From the NCBI RefSeq assembly GCF_005405225.1, contig NZ_BJDQ01000007.1, positions 1-64,000 on the forward strand: a DNA stretch of 64,000 nt, in the 5' to 3' direction. The position numbers and the translations under genes were made by a program. Shown here piece by piece: positions 25,503-34,117 of this stretch. The DNA is from Enterococcus dongliensis. GTDB lineage: Bacteria > Bacillota > Bacilli > Lactobacillales > Enterococcaceae. Position 1 is the stretch's first letter. Every line of letters begins with the position of its first letter. The notes under the pieces were generated by a model, which was not told the DNA's origin, did no database searches, and saw only the letters and a list, made by a program, of their open reading frames with translations.

Positions 25503-25548
25503 GGTTTTTGTCAAAGTTGGCTTTCTTCTAACAAAAACCTCTTTTCTT
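25503..25548 (+). promoter_or_regulatory. Terminator-like hairpin in the cutC upstream region
   Basis: 9-bp perfect arms GGTTTTTGT / ACAAAAACC (25503-25511 / 25531-25539) with a 19-nt loop and a TCTTTTCTT tail on the plus strand. It lies 88 bp before the cutC start. It could attenuate cutC; no ligand-binding fold is recognised. Confidence 0.4.
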
Positions 25549-25635
25549 CAATTAGTATTTTTGTTGGCAGTGACCTTGTAAATTATTTGATCAAAACTAT
25601 TTTGAGCATCTTTTCATAAACTGGAGGACGAACCC

Positions 25636-26271
25636 TTGATTAAAGAATTTTGTACTGAAAACTATACAGATATTTCAAAAGCGATCCAAGCTGGTGCTGG
25701 TCGGATTGAATTGTGTGATAACTTAGCCGTTGGTGGAACAACACCTAGTTTAGGCGTAATCGAAGAAACGTTGGCTTTGGCAGGTGAGAAACATATCCCT
25801 GTTATGACTATGATTCGGCCACGTGGCGGTGATTTTGTCTACAATGACATGGAATTAAAAATCATGGAAAATGATTTGATTCATGCTAAAAATGCTGGGA
25901 CTGACGGCGTTGTTTTTGGTTGTTTGACCAAAGAAAATGAAGTTGATGAAGAAGCGCTAGAAATGTTACTAGGCAATAGCGCAGGCTTGATGACGACTTT
26001 CCATATGGCCTTTGATAAACTTACTAAAAAAGAACAGTTCAAAACCATTGATTGGTTTGCTCAACTCGGGATTGATCGCATCTTAACCCATGGCGGACCA
26101 GCATCGACTACAATCGATGAAAATCTTCCTCATCTAAAAGAATTGGTGGACTATGCAGCCGGCCGGATCATCATCTTACCTGGTGGAGGAATCACCGCAA
26201 ACAACGCGGAGGAAATCGCAGCAATTTTAGGAGTAAATGAACTTCACGGTACAAAAATTGTCGCTGAATAA
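25636..26271 (+). CDS. cutC: CutC family protein
   Basis: 211-aa TIM-barrel protein of the CutC family, historically linked with copper homeostasis; the true activity is not settled. The N-terminus reads KEFCTENYTDISKAIQAGAG, followed by RIELCDNLAVGGTTPS, and the MTMIRPRGGDFVY and LTHGGPAST blocks are family-typical. The start is TTG at 25636, preceded by GGAGGAC. It is shorter than the enterobacterial form (about 248 aa) as usual for Gram-positives. Monogenic, with its own terminator. Confidence 0.9.
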   Translation: MIKEFCTENYTDISKAIQAGAGRIELCDNLAVGGTTPSLGVIEETLALAGEKHIPVMTMIRPRGGDFVYNDMELKIMENDLIHAKNAGTDGVVFGCLTKENEVDEEALEMLLGNSAGLMTTFHMAFDKLTKKEQFKTIDWFAQLGIDRILTHGGPASTTIDENLPHLKELVDYAAGRIIILPGGGITANNAEEIAAILGVNELHGTKIVAE

Positions 26272-26292
26272 CAAGCTTGATTAAGCTACAGT

Positions 26293-26328
26293 AAAAGGGT
26301 CGTGACTATTGTGTCACGACCCTTATTT
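26293..26328. terminator. Terminator between cutC and the Nudix gene
   Basis: Stem AAGGGTCGTGAC / GTCACGACCCTT with a TATTGT loop, then TATTTTTTT; overlaps the end of the convergent Nudix gene. Confidence 0.92.
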
Positions 26329-26763
26329 TTTTCGTTTATTGATAAATTTTTCAATCCGAACAAGCCAAGTATTTCTTTTAAATCGCCACCGTACTGGATA
26401 GCGTCCTGTTAAATAATCCCTGATTTGACGATGTCGATCAGGAAAAATATTCAACGGTAGATTATGGATATCAAAAAAATTAAATGCCGCATAATCTTGC
26501 GATTCCATCGGGCTTTGCGAGACTGTTTCTTGTACTTTATAAACATACGTGATCTCTTCGTGATACTCTTTTGTATAAATACCGATTAAATCCTCGACTG
26601 TACTCTCAAAAGAAAGCATTTCTTTGATTAAACGCCGCATTCCATCACGTTCTTTTTCATTTGAAAGAAGGTCGCCTCCAGGTAAATCCCAAATAGGCAT
26701 TCCTGGTCGCCGAACTAATAAGATCAACCCATTACGGATAATAATGGCATAAGCTTTTTTCAA
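26323..26763 (-). CDS. Nudix-fold protein with degenerate catalytic box
   Basis: 146-aa Nudix-domain protein. PIWDLPGGDL and the spacing fit the start of a Nudix box, but the catalytic part REUXEEXGU reads RLIKEMLSF: only one of the three acidic residues and no Gly remain. Metal-dependent pyrophosphohydrolysis is therefore doubtful, and the protein may bind a nucleotide without hydrolysis. The C-terminus is strongly basic (RFKRNTW ... NKRKK). The start is a TTG at 26763 with a weak ribosome site. It lies 42 bp behind mgtE and may be in its operon. Confidence 0.8.
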   Translation of the reverse strand: MKKAYAIIIRNGLILLVRRPGMPIWDLPGGDLLSNEKERDGMRRLIKEMLSFESTVEDLIGIYTKEYHEEITYVYKVQETVSQSPMESQDYAAFNFFDIHNLPLNIFPDRHRQIRDYLTGRYPVRWRFKRNTWLVRIEKFINKRKK

Positions 26764-26805
26764 AATTTTTCACTACTTTCAGCATATGTCTTTTTCATTC
26801 ATCAA

Positions 26806-28176
26806 TTAATGTCCAATAAAACGTTCCATAAAGAGACTAGCGATATTGAAATAAATCAATACACTGGTAAGATCACTCAAGGTGGTGATAAACGGCCCGC
26901 TGGCAACTGCTGGATCAAAGCCCAAACGTTCCATCACCATCGGAATCCAGCTGCCGGCTAAAGTTGCCACCGTAATAGCGGCCATCATCGCTGCTCCGAT
27001 GACGAAACCTAAAACAAAATTATGTTTCCAAATACCGACAATGACAAAGATTGTTATTCCTGTCACTAAACCAGTGACTAATCCTGTTAAGATTTCTCCT
27101 AGAACCAACTTGCCAAAATTTTTTTCATTGTCATCTGAAATCGCTAAACGCCGCACTGCGACCGCCAAAGATTGGGTTCCTGCATTTCCGGCAGTCCCTG
27201 TAATCAGTGAAATAAAAACGGCTAAAATACTTGCTTTACTGACAAGCGCTTCATAATGGTTGATTAACGTCGCTGTGGTCATCCCTAAAAACAGCAAAGT
27301 AATCAGCCAAGGCAATCTTCTTGAAGCTGCCTTGACAGGATTCTCATCAACTTCATCCACATTGACACCGGCCAAACCGGAGTAGTCGCTTGCTGCTTCA
27401 TCATCAATTACGTCAATGATATCATCGACAGTTACGATTCCCAATAAATGATCTTCATAGTCTGTTACCGGCAAGGCAAGGAAATCATAATCACGAAATG
27501 TTTGTGCAACATCTTCTTGATCATCTCCAACATGAACTGAAATGACCCGTTCACTCATTATTTCCGAGACCATCGCATCATCTTCATTGATGATCAAATC
27601 ACGCAAAGAGATGACCCCGACTAATTGATTGTCATCATTTACTACATACGTATAATAAATAGTTTCCGCAATTTGAGCTTCTTTTTTTAAGACGTACATG
27701 GCAGAGCGGACGGTTTGATTGGCAACAATCGAGACAAACTCTGTTGTCATCAAAGAGCCCGCCGTATCGTCTTCATAATGAAGCAAATCACGGATTTCAT
27801 TGGCATGCTCAGAATCCATCAAACTCAAATATTTTGCCACTGGTTTTTTATCTAGTTCATTTAACAAATCCACTGCATTATCCGTATACATCTCAGACAA
27901 CATGTCCGCGGCATATTGTGGGCGCATCTCATTTAAATATTCATCCACATAGTCGTCGTCTTCTTCAATCACATCAAACATGTCCGCCAATTCTTTAGGC
28001 GATAAATACGAATACATCAGTTGTCGTTCTTTTTGATTTAGAGATTGATAAAATTGTCCTTGATCATAAAAATGCATTTCCAAAAAATGATCACGAAATG
28101 ACTGCAGTTCGTTCTGATCCAGTTCCTCCCGTAATTGTTGGAAATGTCTTTCTAGCTCTTCTTGGTTCTCATCCAT
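26806..28176 (-). CDS. mgtE: Magnesium transporter MgtE
   Basis: 456-aa magnesium channel. Order of domains: N-terminal helical superfamily domain (about 1-125), two CBS domains (about 130-255, including LMTTEFVSI and VISVHVGDDQEDVAQTF), a connecting helix, and five membrane helices at the C-terminus with the GNAGTQSLAVAVR pore motif. Acidic CBS/N-domain surfaces sense cytoplasmic magnesium and gate the pore. Start 28176 follows GAGGTGAGA; a longer frame to 28203 is unlikely. No magnesium riboswitch is seen: the upstream gap is only 80 bp and holds a hairpin. Confidence 0.95.
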   Translation of the reverse strand: MDENQEELERHFQQLREELDQNELQSFRDHFLEMHFYDQGQFYQSLNQKERQLMYSYLSPKELADMFDVIEEDDDYVDEYLNEMRPQYAADMLSEMYTDNAVDLLNELDKKPVAKYLSLMDSEHANEIRDLLHYEDDTAGSLMTTEFVSIVANQTVRSAMYVLKKEAQIAETIYYTYVVNDDNQLVGVISLRDLIINEDDAMVSEIMSERVISVHVGDDQEDVAQTFRDYDFLALPVTDYEDHLLGIVTVDDIIDVIDDEAASDYSGLAGVNVDEVDENPVKAASRRLPWLITLLFLGMTTATLINHYEALVSKASILAVFISLITGTAGNAGTQSLAVAVRRLAISDDNEKNFGKLVLGEILTGLVTGLVTGITIFVIVGIWKHNFVLGFVIGAAMMAAITVATLAGSWIPMVMERLGFDPAVASGPFITTLSDLTSVLIYFNIASLFMERFIGH

Positions 28177-28215
28177 CAATCTCACCTCACTCGTTTTAAT
28201 CAATTATTTTGCGTA

Positions 28216-28240
28216 CAAAAACACTTTGTTTTACAAAGTT
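28216..28240 (-). terminator. Weak terminator between the RluA-family gene and mgtE
   Basis: Minus-strand 7-bp stem ACTTTGT / ACAAAGT (28223-28239) followed by GTTTTTG. Low GC; read-through into mgtE is likely. Confidence 0.5.
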
Positions 28241-28256
28241 TTTAAAATAAATTTCT

Positions 28257-29150
28257 TTATAATGTATCTGCAATTTCTTTCATATCCGCAGCCAAGGGCA
28301 GTTTAAATGACAACTCTTCTCCAGTGAAAGGATGTGGAAATGTCAGCGAATAGCAATGCAACGCTTGGCGTTCGATTCCTAGATTCATCGCGCCGTCATA
28401 AAGATCATCACCTAACAAAGGACAACCGATTGCTGAAAAATGTACCCGAATCTGATGAGTGCGACCCGTGTGTAATTGGACATCGACTAAAGCACAAATC
28501 AGATTACGTTTTTCTAACCAATATTCAGTCTCAGCTTGTTGACCAGTTTCAACTATCTGGCGTTTCAGTAAAGAAGATAAGTCTCGACCAATCGGCAAGG
28601 AAATATTCCCGTGCTGCTGCAACGTTTCGACATCACCAGCTACGAGTGCTTGATATTTTTTGATAAATTGCTTTTTTTGCAAGCTTTGATCTAACTTCGC
28701 ATGAGCAAAACCATGTTTAGCAAACAGCATCAGACCAGAAGTATCGCGATCCAAACGGGTTACGACATGGACAACTTGATTCGGATACTCTTGTGCTACA
28801 TAATAGGCTTTGACGCGGTTAGCCATCGTTCCACACGGATGATATTGTGCCGGGATAGAGGCAATTCCCGCTGGTTTATTAATCACTAATACATGTTCAT
28901 CTTCAAACACGATTTCGATAGGGACATTATCTGCTAATAATGTTTCATGCGCCTCTTCGTCTGGAATCACAACAGTTACAATATCATGGGCATTTAAAGA
29001 AAACAAGACGTTTTGTTCCGTCCCATTTACTAAAATCTTCCCACCATGAAATTTAATTTTAGCGAGTAATTTTTTTGAGATGCCTTGACGTTTTAAAAAG
29101 GTTCGTACGAGCAGCTGATCCTGCTCTTGATAAGTCCATTTGAATTCCAC
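28257..29150 (-). CDS. RluA-family pseudouridine synthase
   Basis: 297-aa enzyme converting specific rRNA or tRNA uridines to pseudouridine. An S4-like RNA-binding segment occupies about residues 12-75 (RTFLKRQGISKKLLAKIKFH), and the catalytic motif VTRLDRDTSGLMLF holds the active Asp near residue 130. The TGRTHQIRVHF block confirms the RluA family. In Bacillus the equivalent gene (yjbO) also follows nadK. The start is GTG at 29150 using a GAGAGGA inside the last codons of nadK, so translation is coupled. The target base is unknown. Confidence 0.9.
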   Translation of the reverse strand: MEFKWTYQEQDQLLVRTFLKRQGISKKLLAKIKFHGGKILVNGTEQNVLFSLNAHDIVTVVIPDEEAHETLLADNVPIEIVFEDEHVLVINKPAGIASIPAQYHPCGTMANRVKAYYVAQEYPNQVVHVVTRLDRDTSGLMLFAKHGFAHAKLDQSLQKKQFIKKYQALVAGDVETLQQHGNISLPIGRDLSSLLKRQIVETGQQAETEYWLEKRNLICALVDVQLHTGRTHQIRVHFSAIGCPLLGDDLYDGAMNLGIERQALHCYSLTFPHPFTGEELSFKLPLAADMKEIADTL

Positions 29151-29155
29151 AAAAG

Positions 29156-29959
29156 TTAATCCTCTCGAATAAAGGCATCTTTTACCCGATGCCAAAAATG
29201 CATATGCCGATATGACGCAAAATGAATCCGTTCGTCGGCAATTTTATATTTGATTGATGTAATATCTTTTCGAATAATATCAAGTTGATCGATCGTAATC
29301 AAATGTTCCTCATTACTTTTTAAGCGAACATCAATCCATTCATGAGGACCAATAATACTTGGTGAACCCAATGTTCGGAAAACACGATTATTCAAAGAAG
29401 CAATCTCTGCTAACTGCATCGCATTGATGCTTGGATGTACTACCGCACCACCAACACTTTTATTATACGCGGTTGACCCAGTTGGTGTGGAAATCGCTAG
29501 ACCATCTCCACGAAAACGTTCGAACAATTCTTCTTTAATATAAACATCTGCTACCATTGTACGACTGCCTTTGCGGATAGTCGATTCATTCAATGCTAAA
29601 AAATGTCTCTTTTCTCCATCTCTTGTAGTCAAGACAACATCTAAAAGTGGATAGCTGACACTTTTTCCTTGCTCCTCACTCAAGCTATTGACTAGTTCAG
29701 ATAACTCATAATCCCGCCAATCAGTATAAAATCCTAAGTGGCCCGTATGAACTCCTAAAAAACGAACCTCATTCAATCGGTGATTGTATCGGTGAAATGC
29801 TGACAGCAATGTTCCATCTCCACCGATCGTGATTATTAGTTCTGGATCACGGTCAACAATTGTTAAATCATCTTTTTCTGCTAGTAATTTTCGTAAACGT
29901 TGTAACACCCGAATTGATTTTTCTTCTTGATTATGGATGATTCCGATCCTTAGACTCAT
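29156..29959 (-). CDS. nadK: NAD kinase
   Basis: 267-aa ATP-NAD kinase that makes NADP. Key motifs are ITIGGDGTLLSAF (phosphate loop and catalytic Asp, about residues 42-54), ALNESTIRKGSR, and TPTGSTAYNKSVGGA. The start at 29959 has GTGGGG; it overlaps the end of relQ by 29 bp, so it is read from the relQ transcript. Order relQ-nadK-rlu mirrors Bacillus yjbM-yjbN-yjbO. Confidence 0.96.
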   Translation of the reverse strand: MSLRIGIIHNQEEKSIRVLQRLRKLLAEKDDLTIVDRDPELIITIGGDGTLLSAFHRYNHRLNEVRFLGVHTGHLGFYTDWRDYELSELVNSLSEEQGKSVSYPLLDVVLTTRDGEKRHFLALNESTIRKGSRTMVADVYIKEELFERFRGDGLAISTPTGSTAYNKSVGGAVVHPSINAMQLAEIASLNNRVFRTLGSPSIIGPHEWIDVRLKSNEEHLITIDQLDIIRKDITSIKYKIADERIHFASYRHMHFWHRVKDAFIRED

Positions 29960-30596
29960 GCTGCCCCACTTCTTTCTTTGGTTCCTTACGATTGAACATA
30001 TGTTGTGCTTCTTGAATCTCATCACGGATACTAGACATTTCTTCATCTAATTGATACGCTGCTTCAGCGGCTCGAAATAAACGTCTTTGGATGTCTTCAG
30101 GAATTTGCCCCTTATATTTATAATTCATTGAATGCTCGATCGTTGCCCAAAAGTTCATCGACAATGTTCGAATTTGGATTTCTGCTAAAAGTTTTTTCTC
30201 TCCTTCTAACATTTGAACGGGGTATTCGATCACCAAATGATACGAACGATACCCGCTGGCCTTTCGATTCGTGATGTAATCACGTTCTTGAATAATTTTC
30301 ATATCGTTTCGTCGCCGTAAGATTTCCACGACTAAGGGAATATCCTCTACAAATTGACACATGATCCGCATCCCTGCCATGTCAGACATCTCATCTTCCA
30401 AACGGTTCAATGGAATCCCGCGCAGACCAGCCTTATTGATAATACTTTCTACTGGTTTGACACGACCAGTCACAAATTCAATCGGGACATGGCCGCCACT
30501 CGTACGGTATTGTTTGCGTAATCCGCGTAATTTTATTTTTAATTCAGCTACTGCCAATTCATAAGGCGCAAGAAATGTATCCCAGTCTCTCTCCAT
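29931..30596 (-). CDS. relQ: Small alarmone synthetase RelQ
   Basis: 221-aa single-domain GTP pyrophosphokinase making (p)ppGpp or pGpp without a hydrolase domain. It has the synthetase motifs FVTGRVKPVESIINKA, EDEMSDMAGMRIMC and, later, SGYRSYHLVIEYP, plus AEIQIRTLSMNFWATIEH. Length and absence of TGS/ACT domains place it in the RelQ (SAS1) group. First gene of the relQ-nadK-rlu unit, GGGGGAT ribosome site. It supplies basal alarmone and stress responses alongside the long Rel enzyme. Confidence 0.95.
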   Translation of the reverse strand: MERDWDTFLAPYELAVAELKIKLRGLRKQYRTSGGHVPIEFVTGRVKPVESIINKAGLRGIPLNRLEDEMSDMAGMRIMCQFVEDIPLVVEILRRRNDMKIIQERDYITNRKASGYRSYHLVIEYPVQMLEGEKKLLAEIQIRTLSMNFWATIEHSMNYKYKGQIPEDIQRRLFRAAEAAYQLDEEMSSIRDEIQEAQHMFNRKEPKKEVGQHESKDRNHP

Positions 30597-30806
30597 TATA
30601 TATCCCCCGCTTCTATTTCCATTCCTTACTTATCTTATCATAAACTTTCATTTCAATAGAAAAAAATGTCATATTTTTGTCTCTTAACAAATATTACAAA
30701 ACGCTAACATTTTTATCGATTCAATTCTAATTGTTTGACTGTCCCCCTAGTTTTATGTGAGGATACCTAATATTAGAAGTTTTTAGAAATCAGGAGTAAA
30801 ATAAGT

Positions 30807-31418
30807 TTGAGTAAAGAGATTGAAATCGAATTTAAAAGTATGCTGACAAACGACGAGTATCAACAATTGTTGCATCATTACGCAATCACTGATGATTCGT
30901 TTGTGGTCCAAACAAATCTCTATTTTGATACTAGAGATTTTCAACTAAAACAGCACGGAATGGGATTGAGAATTCGCCGTTTTTCTACCAAAGCCGAGGC
31001 AACTTTAAAAGTGCCTCAAACTATTGGGCTGTTAGAAATCACCGATACGCTTACCCTCACTGATGCCCAGCGAGCATTGCAAAAAGAGCAATTCCCTTCT
31101 AAGGCAACAGAGATTCACACAAAACTTCAAGATTTAGGCATTTCCTTGCATGAATTACATTTGATTGGAGAACTAACCACAAAAAGGTCTGAATTTTCGA
31201 TTGCTGAAGGAAAACTTGCCTTGGATGAAAGCTGGTATAGTGATCACCATGATTTTGAACTAGAATTAGAAGTTTCTGATGCTGCTTATGTTGAAGCGAA
31301 CTTCAAAGAATTTTTGAAAAAAATGCATCTGCCTTATCGTAAAACACAAAATAAAATTGTCCGTGCTGTAGCTGCACGACAGAGTCGGGATAAAAAACGG
31401 AGGGATTCCAATGATTGA
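30807..31418 (+). CDS. CYTH domain protein (YjbK type)
   Basis: 203-aa member of the CYTH/triphosphate tunnel metalloenzyme superfamily. The diagnostic ExExK is EIEFK at residues 6-10, with further tunnel residues RIRRF and TLKVPQ. Members hydrolyse or transfer phosphates from organic or inorganic triphosphates; the substrate of this branch is unknown. The start is TTG at 30807 preceded by CAGGAG. It overlaps the following SpxH gene by 8 bp, and its Bacillus counterpart (yjbK) lies in the same neighbourhood. Confidence 0.88.
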   Translation: MSKEIEIEFKSMLTNDEYQQLLHHYAITDDSFVVQTNLYFDTRDFQLKQHGMGLRIRRFSTKAEATLKVPQTIGLLEITDTLTLTDAQRALQKEQFPSKATEIHTKLQDLGISLHELHLIGELTTKRSEFSIAEGKLALDESWYSDHHDFELELEVSDAAYVEANFKEFLKKMHLPYRKTQNKIVRAVAARQSRDKKRRDSND

Positions 31419-32058
31419 GATTTATTTATTTGTTAATCCAATTGGAAAAAAATGTTTGTCGATCGAGCGAAGAATTATCGATTTGATTAAGACCTATGAT
31501 ATGAAGATCCAACTACGTTTAATCCCGATTATGAATCTACAAACAATCTCAGAATTTATGACCCGGCTTGGTGCCTCTGAAAAAGATATTCACTTGCGCA
31601 CGGCATTATCACAAGAGATTCATTCAGCTGCATTAGATGTCAAAGCTGCACATCTTCAAGGAAAAAAACGTGGCCGCGACTTTTTAATCGAACTGCAAAA
31701 AGCAGTTGGCGAACAAAAACAGCCCTATTCAAAAAAACTAGCGATCCAACTTTTCACTAAAGTTGGCGGCGACTTAGAGATGTTCTTAGAAGATCGCCAC
31801 TCAGACTTTGTCCAAGAGGCTTTCTTAACAGACCAGCAAATCGCTCATGAAATGAAAATCACCTCTCATCCATCGACAGTCATCTACAATTACAGTGAAG
31901 GATGTCATTCAGGGATTCTCATTGAAGGATGCGATACAATCCACCATATTTTAGATATATACAATACTAAAGAAGCCTTGATTGCTTTTTTAGAATCACA
32001 AACTCAAAATGTCGCAATCTGTCATTCTGAGTTTGATCATCCTCTATCACTTATTTAA
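31411..32058 (+). CDS. spxH: DsbA-like ClpXP adaptor SpxH (YjbH)
   Basis: 215-aa thioredoxin/DsbA-fold protein that in Bacillus (YjbH) presents Spx to ClpXP for degradation. The N-terminal EIYLFVNPIGKKCLSIERRI corresponds to the CxxC region of relatives but keeps only one Cys (about residue 15), so a dithiol redox function is unlikely. Later regions include RIIDLIKTYDMKIQLRLIP and HPSTVIYNY. The start overlaps the CYTH gene. Finding spx 4.5 kb away in the same window fits the pathway. Terminator follows. Confidence 0.85.
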   Translation: MIEIYLFVNPIGKKCLSIERRIIDLIKTYDMKIQLRLIPIMNLQTISEFMTRLGASEKDIHLRTALSQEIHSAALDVKAAHLQGKKRGRDFLIELQKAVGEQKQPYSKKLAIQLFTKVGGDLEMFLEDRHSDFVQEAFLTDQQIAHEMKITSHPSTVIYNYSEGCHSGILIEGCDTIHHILDIYNTKEALIAFLESQTQNVAICHSEFDHPLSLI

Positions 32059-32100
32059 TAAAAATGCTAGGTATATACTTATCAAGCGATATAGTTTACA

Positions 32101-32132
32101 AAAAGAGCAGAAGAAATTTCTTCTGCTCTTTA
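32101..32132. terminator. Bidirectional terminator after spxH and pepF
   Basis: 15-bp near-perfect arms AAAGAGCAGAAGAAA / TTTCTTCTGCTCTTT, close to both convergent stop codons. Confidence 0.92.
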
Positions 32133-32137
32133 ATCTT

Positions 32138-33955
32138 TTAATTTTTTAATGTCTCTACTAATTCCTCTAATTCATCTAAGCGACGAGCAAAAATTTCCAT
32201 TGCATCTTCAATATAAGTTGGCTGTGTCATATCAACACCAGCTTTTTTCATCACTTCGATTGGATAATCACTACTACCTGATTTTAAGTAGTCTAAGTAT
32301 TTTTCTAAGGCATCTGGTTCGCCTTCAACGATTTTTTTAGCCAACGCGCTCGCTGCTGAAAATCCCGTCGCATATTGATAGACATAATAATTATAATAAA
32401 AATGCGGGATTCTTGACCACTCGTCTTTGATCTCTTCATCATTTATTACGATCGGACCATAATATTTTGCATTCAATTCACTGTAAAACTCACTCAAGTG
32501 TTCACTTGTCAATGGCTTACCAGCAGCATCTTCTGTATGAATAAAATGTTCAAATTCTGCAAATTGTGTTTGACGGAAAATCGTTCCTTTAAAGCCATCC
32601 AAATAATGATTGATGATATACACTTGGACTTTAGGATCTTTTTCTGTTTCTAGTAAATAACTCGTCAAAAGATTCTCATTTGTAGTAGAGGCGATCTCAG
32701 CTAAGAAAATCGAATAATCCCCATAGACATATGGTTGGGTATGCCGAGTGAAATAACTGTGGACGCTGTGGCCCATCTCGTGAACTAAGGTGTAAAGTTC
32801 ATCCAAACGATCATGCCAATTCAATAAAATATACGGTTGCGTGTCATAGGCACCAGAAGAATACGCACCACTGCGCTTTCCTTGATTTTCAACAACATCG
32901 ATCCAACGTTCATCAAAAGCTTTTTTCACGACTTCCAAGTATTCCTCACCAAGTGGTTTCAAAGCGGCTAGAACTTTTTCTTGTGCTTCCTCGTAAGTAA
33001 ATTTCATTGGTGCTTCTGCTAGAAGCGGTGTATATAGATCATACATATGAAGTTCTTCCACCCCGAGCAATTCTTTGCGCAACTCAACATAACGATGTAG
33101 CAGCGGTAGATATTGATTAACCACTAACGTCAATGTCTCGTAGACATCTTCTGGGATATGATTGCTGCTTAACGCAGCTTCACGAGCTGATTTGTAGCCT
33201 CGCACCTTCGCCTTGTAATTGTGTCCTTTGATGTGCGTACTTAATGTTGAAGCAAATGTATGACGAAATTGATGATAGACCTTATATAAAGCACTAAACG
33301 CTTGTTTACGAACAGTTCGATCCGTGCTTTCTAATAATTGACCATAAACACCGTGGGTCAACTGAACCTCTTCGCCTGCTTCATTTTTCACGATTGGAAA
33401 TATCAGATCGGCATTATTCATGACAGAAAATGTATCCGCTGAACTTCCAAAAATCTCGCTAGCTCCTGCTAGTAAAGCTTCTTGTTCTGCGGGTAAAATA
33501 TGTGCTCTTTCCGCAATAATCTGTTCAACAAAATGACGATATATTTCTAATTTAGGTTCTGTTTCAAAGAATTCTTTGATCTTTTGATCAGAAAGCTGCA
33601 GCATCTCTGGCTCGAACCAACTGACTGCTTCACTGACTTGCGCAATCAAACTTGATGCCCGTGCATAAAGTGCCTGATTGACTGTATCAGCAGTATCTTC
33701 ATCATTTTTTAAATGGGCATAAACATAAATAACTTCTGCCTTACGATAAATATCCAAGATATATTCGATCGCTGTTAAAAATTCTCCAGCGCCTTTATTC
33801 AAACTGCCTTTGACCGTAGCAACTTCTTCTAATTCTTTTGACAAGTCTTGGAATTTTGCTTCAAATGCAGCATCATCTGCAAAGATTTTAGTTAAATCCC
33901 AAGTAAGTTCAACCGGTACTTCCTGGCGTTTGGGTAATTGTTTTGCTTCACTCAT
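32138..33955 (-). CDS. pepF: Oligoendopeptidase F
   Basis: 605-aa zinc metallopeptidase of family M3 that cleaves short peptides in the cytoplasm. The HExxH motif is HEMGHSVHSYF near residue 388, with the third ligand Glu in the following EIASTTNE. N-terminal RQEVPVELTWDLTKIF is characteristic of PepF. The start at 33955 follows AGGAGTG; an in-frame start 126 bp upstream has no ribosome site. Paralogues exist in lactic bacteria. It adjoins coiA, as in many Firmicutes. Confidence 0.94.
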   Translation of the reverse strand: MSEAKQLPKRQEVPVELTWDLTKIFADDAAFEAKFQDLSKELEEVATVKGSLNKGAGEFLTAIEYILDIYRKAEVIYVYAHLKNDEDTADTVNQALYARASSLIAQVSEAVSWFEPEMLQLSDQKIKEFFETEPKLEIYRHFVEQIIAERAHILPAEQEALLAGASEIFGSSADTFSVMNNADLIFPIVKNEAGEEVQLTHGVYGQLLESTDRTVRKQAFSALYKVYHQFRHTFASTLSTHIKGHNYKAKVRGYKSAREAALSSNHIPEDVYETLTLVVNQYLPLLHRYVELRKELLGVEELHMYDLYTPLLAEAPMKFTYEEAQEKVLAALKPLGEEYLEVVKKAFDERWIDVVENQGKRSGAYSSGAYDTQPYILLNWHDRLDELYTLVHEMGHSVHSYFTRHTQPYVYGDYSIFLAEIASTTNENLLTSYLLETEKDPKVQVYIINHYLDGFKGTIFRQTQFAEFEHFIHTEDAAGKPLTSEHLSEFYSELNAKYYGPIVINDEEIKDEWSRIPHFYYNYYVYQYATGFSAASALAKKIVEGEPDALEKYLDYLKSGSSDYPIEVMKKAGVDMTQPTYIEDAMEIFARRLDELEELVETLKN

Positions 33956-34117
33956 AAAAACACTCCTAATTCGTTTTTCAAGATGCTCGAACACATCACT
34001 TTGATACGGATACTTTCTCACATAACTACATATAATTATCCGTACCCTATTATTAATTCCAATCTTACCACAATTTGGCAAAAAGTATTTTTAAAAGCTT
34101 ATCGGTTCGTTGAAACT

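Noticed and set aside
28177-28256. Magnesium-sensing riboswitch before mgtE
   Set aside because: Only 80 bp separate the genes, and they hold a small AT hairpin; there is no room for an M-box.
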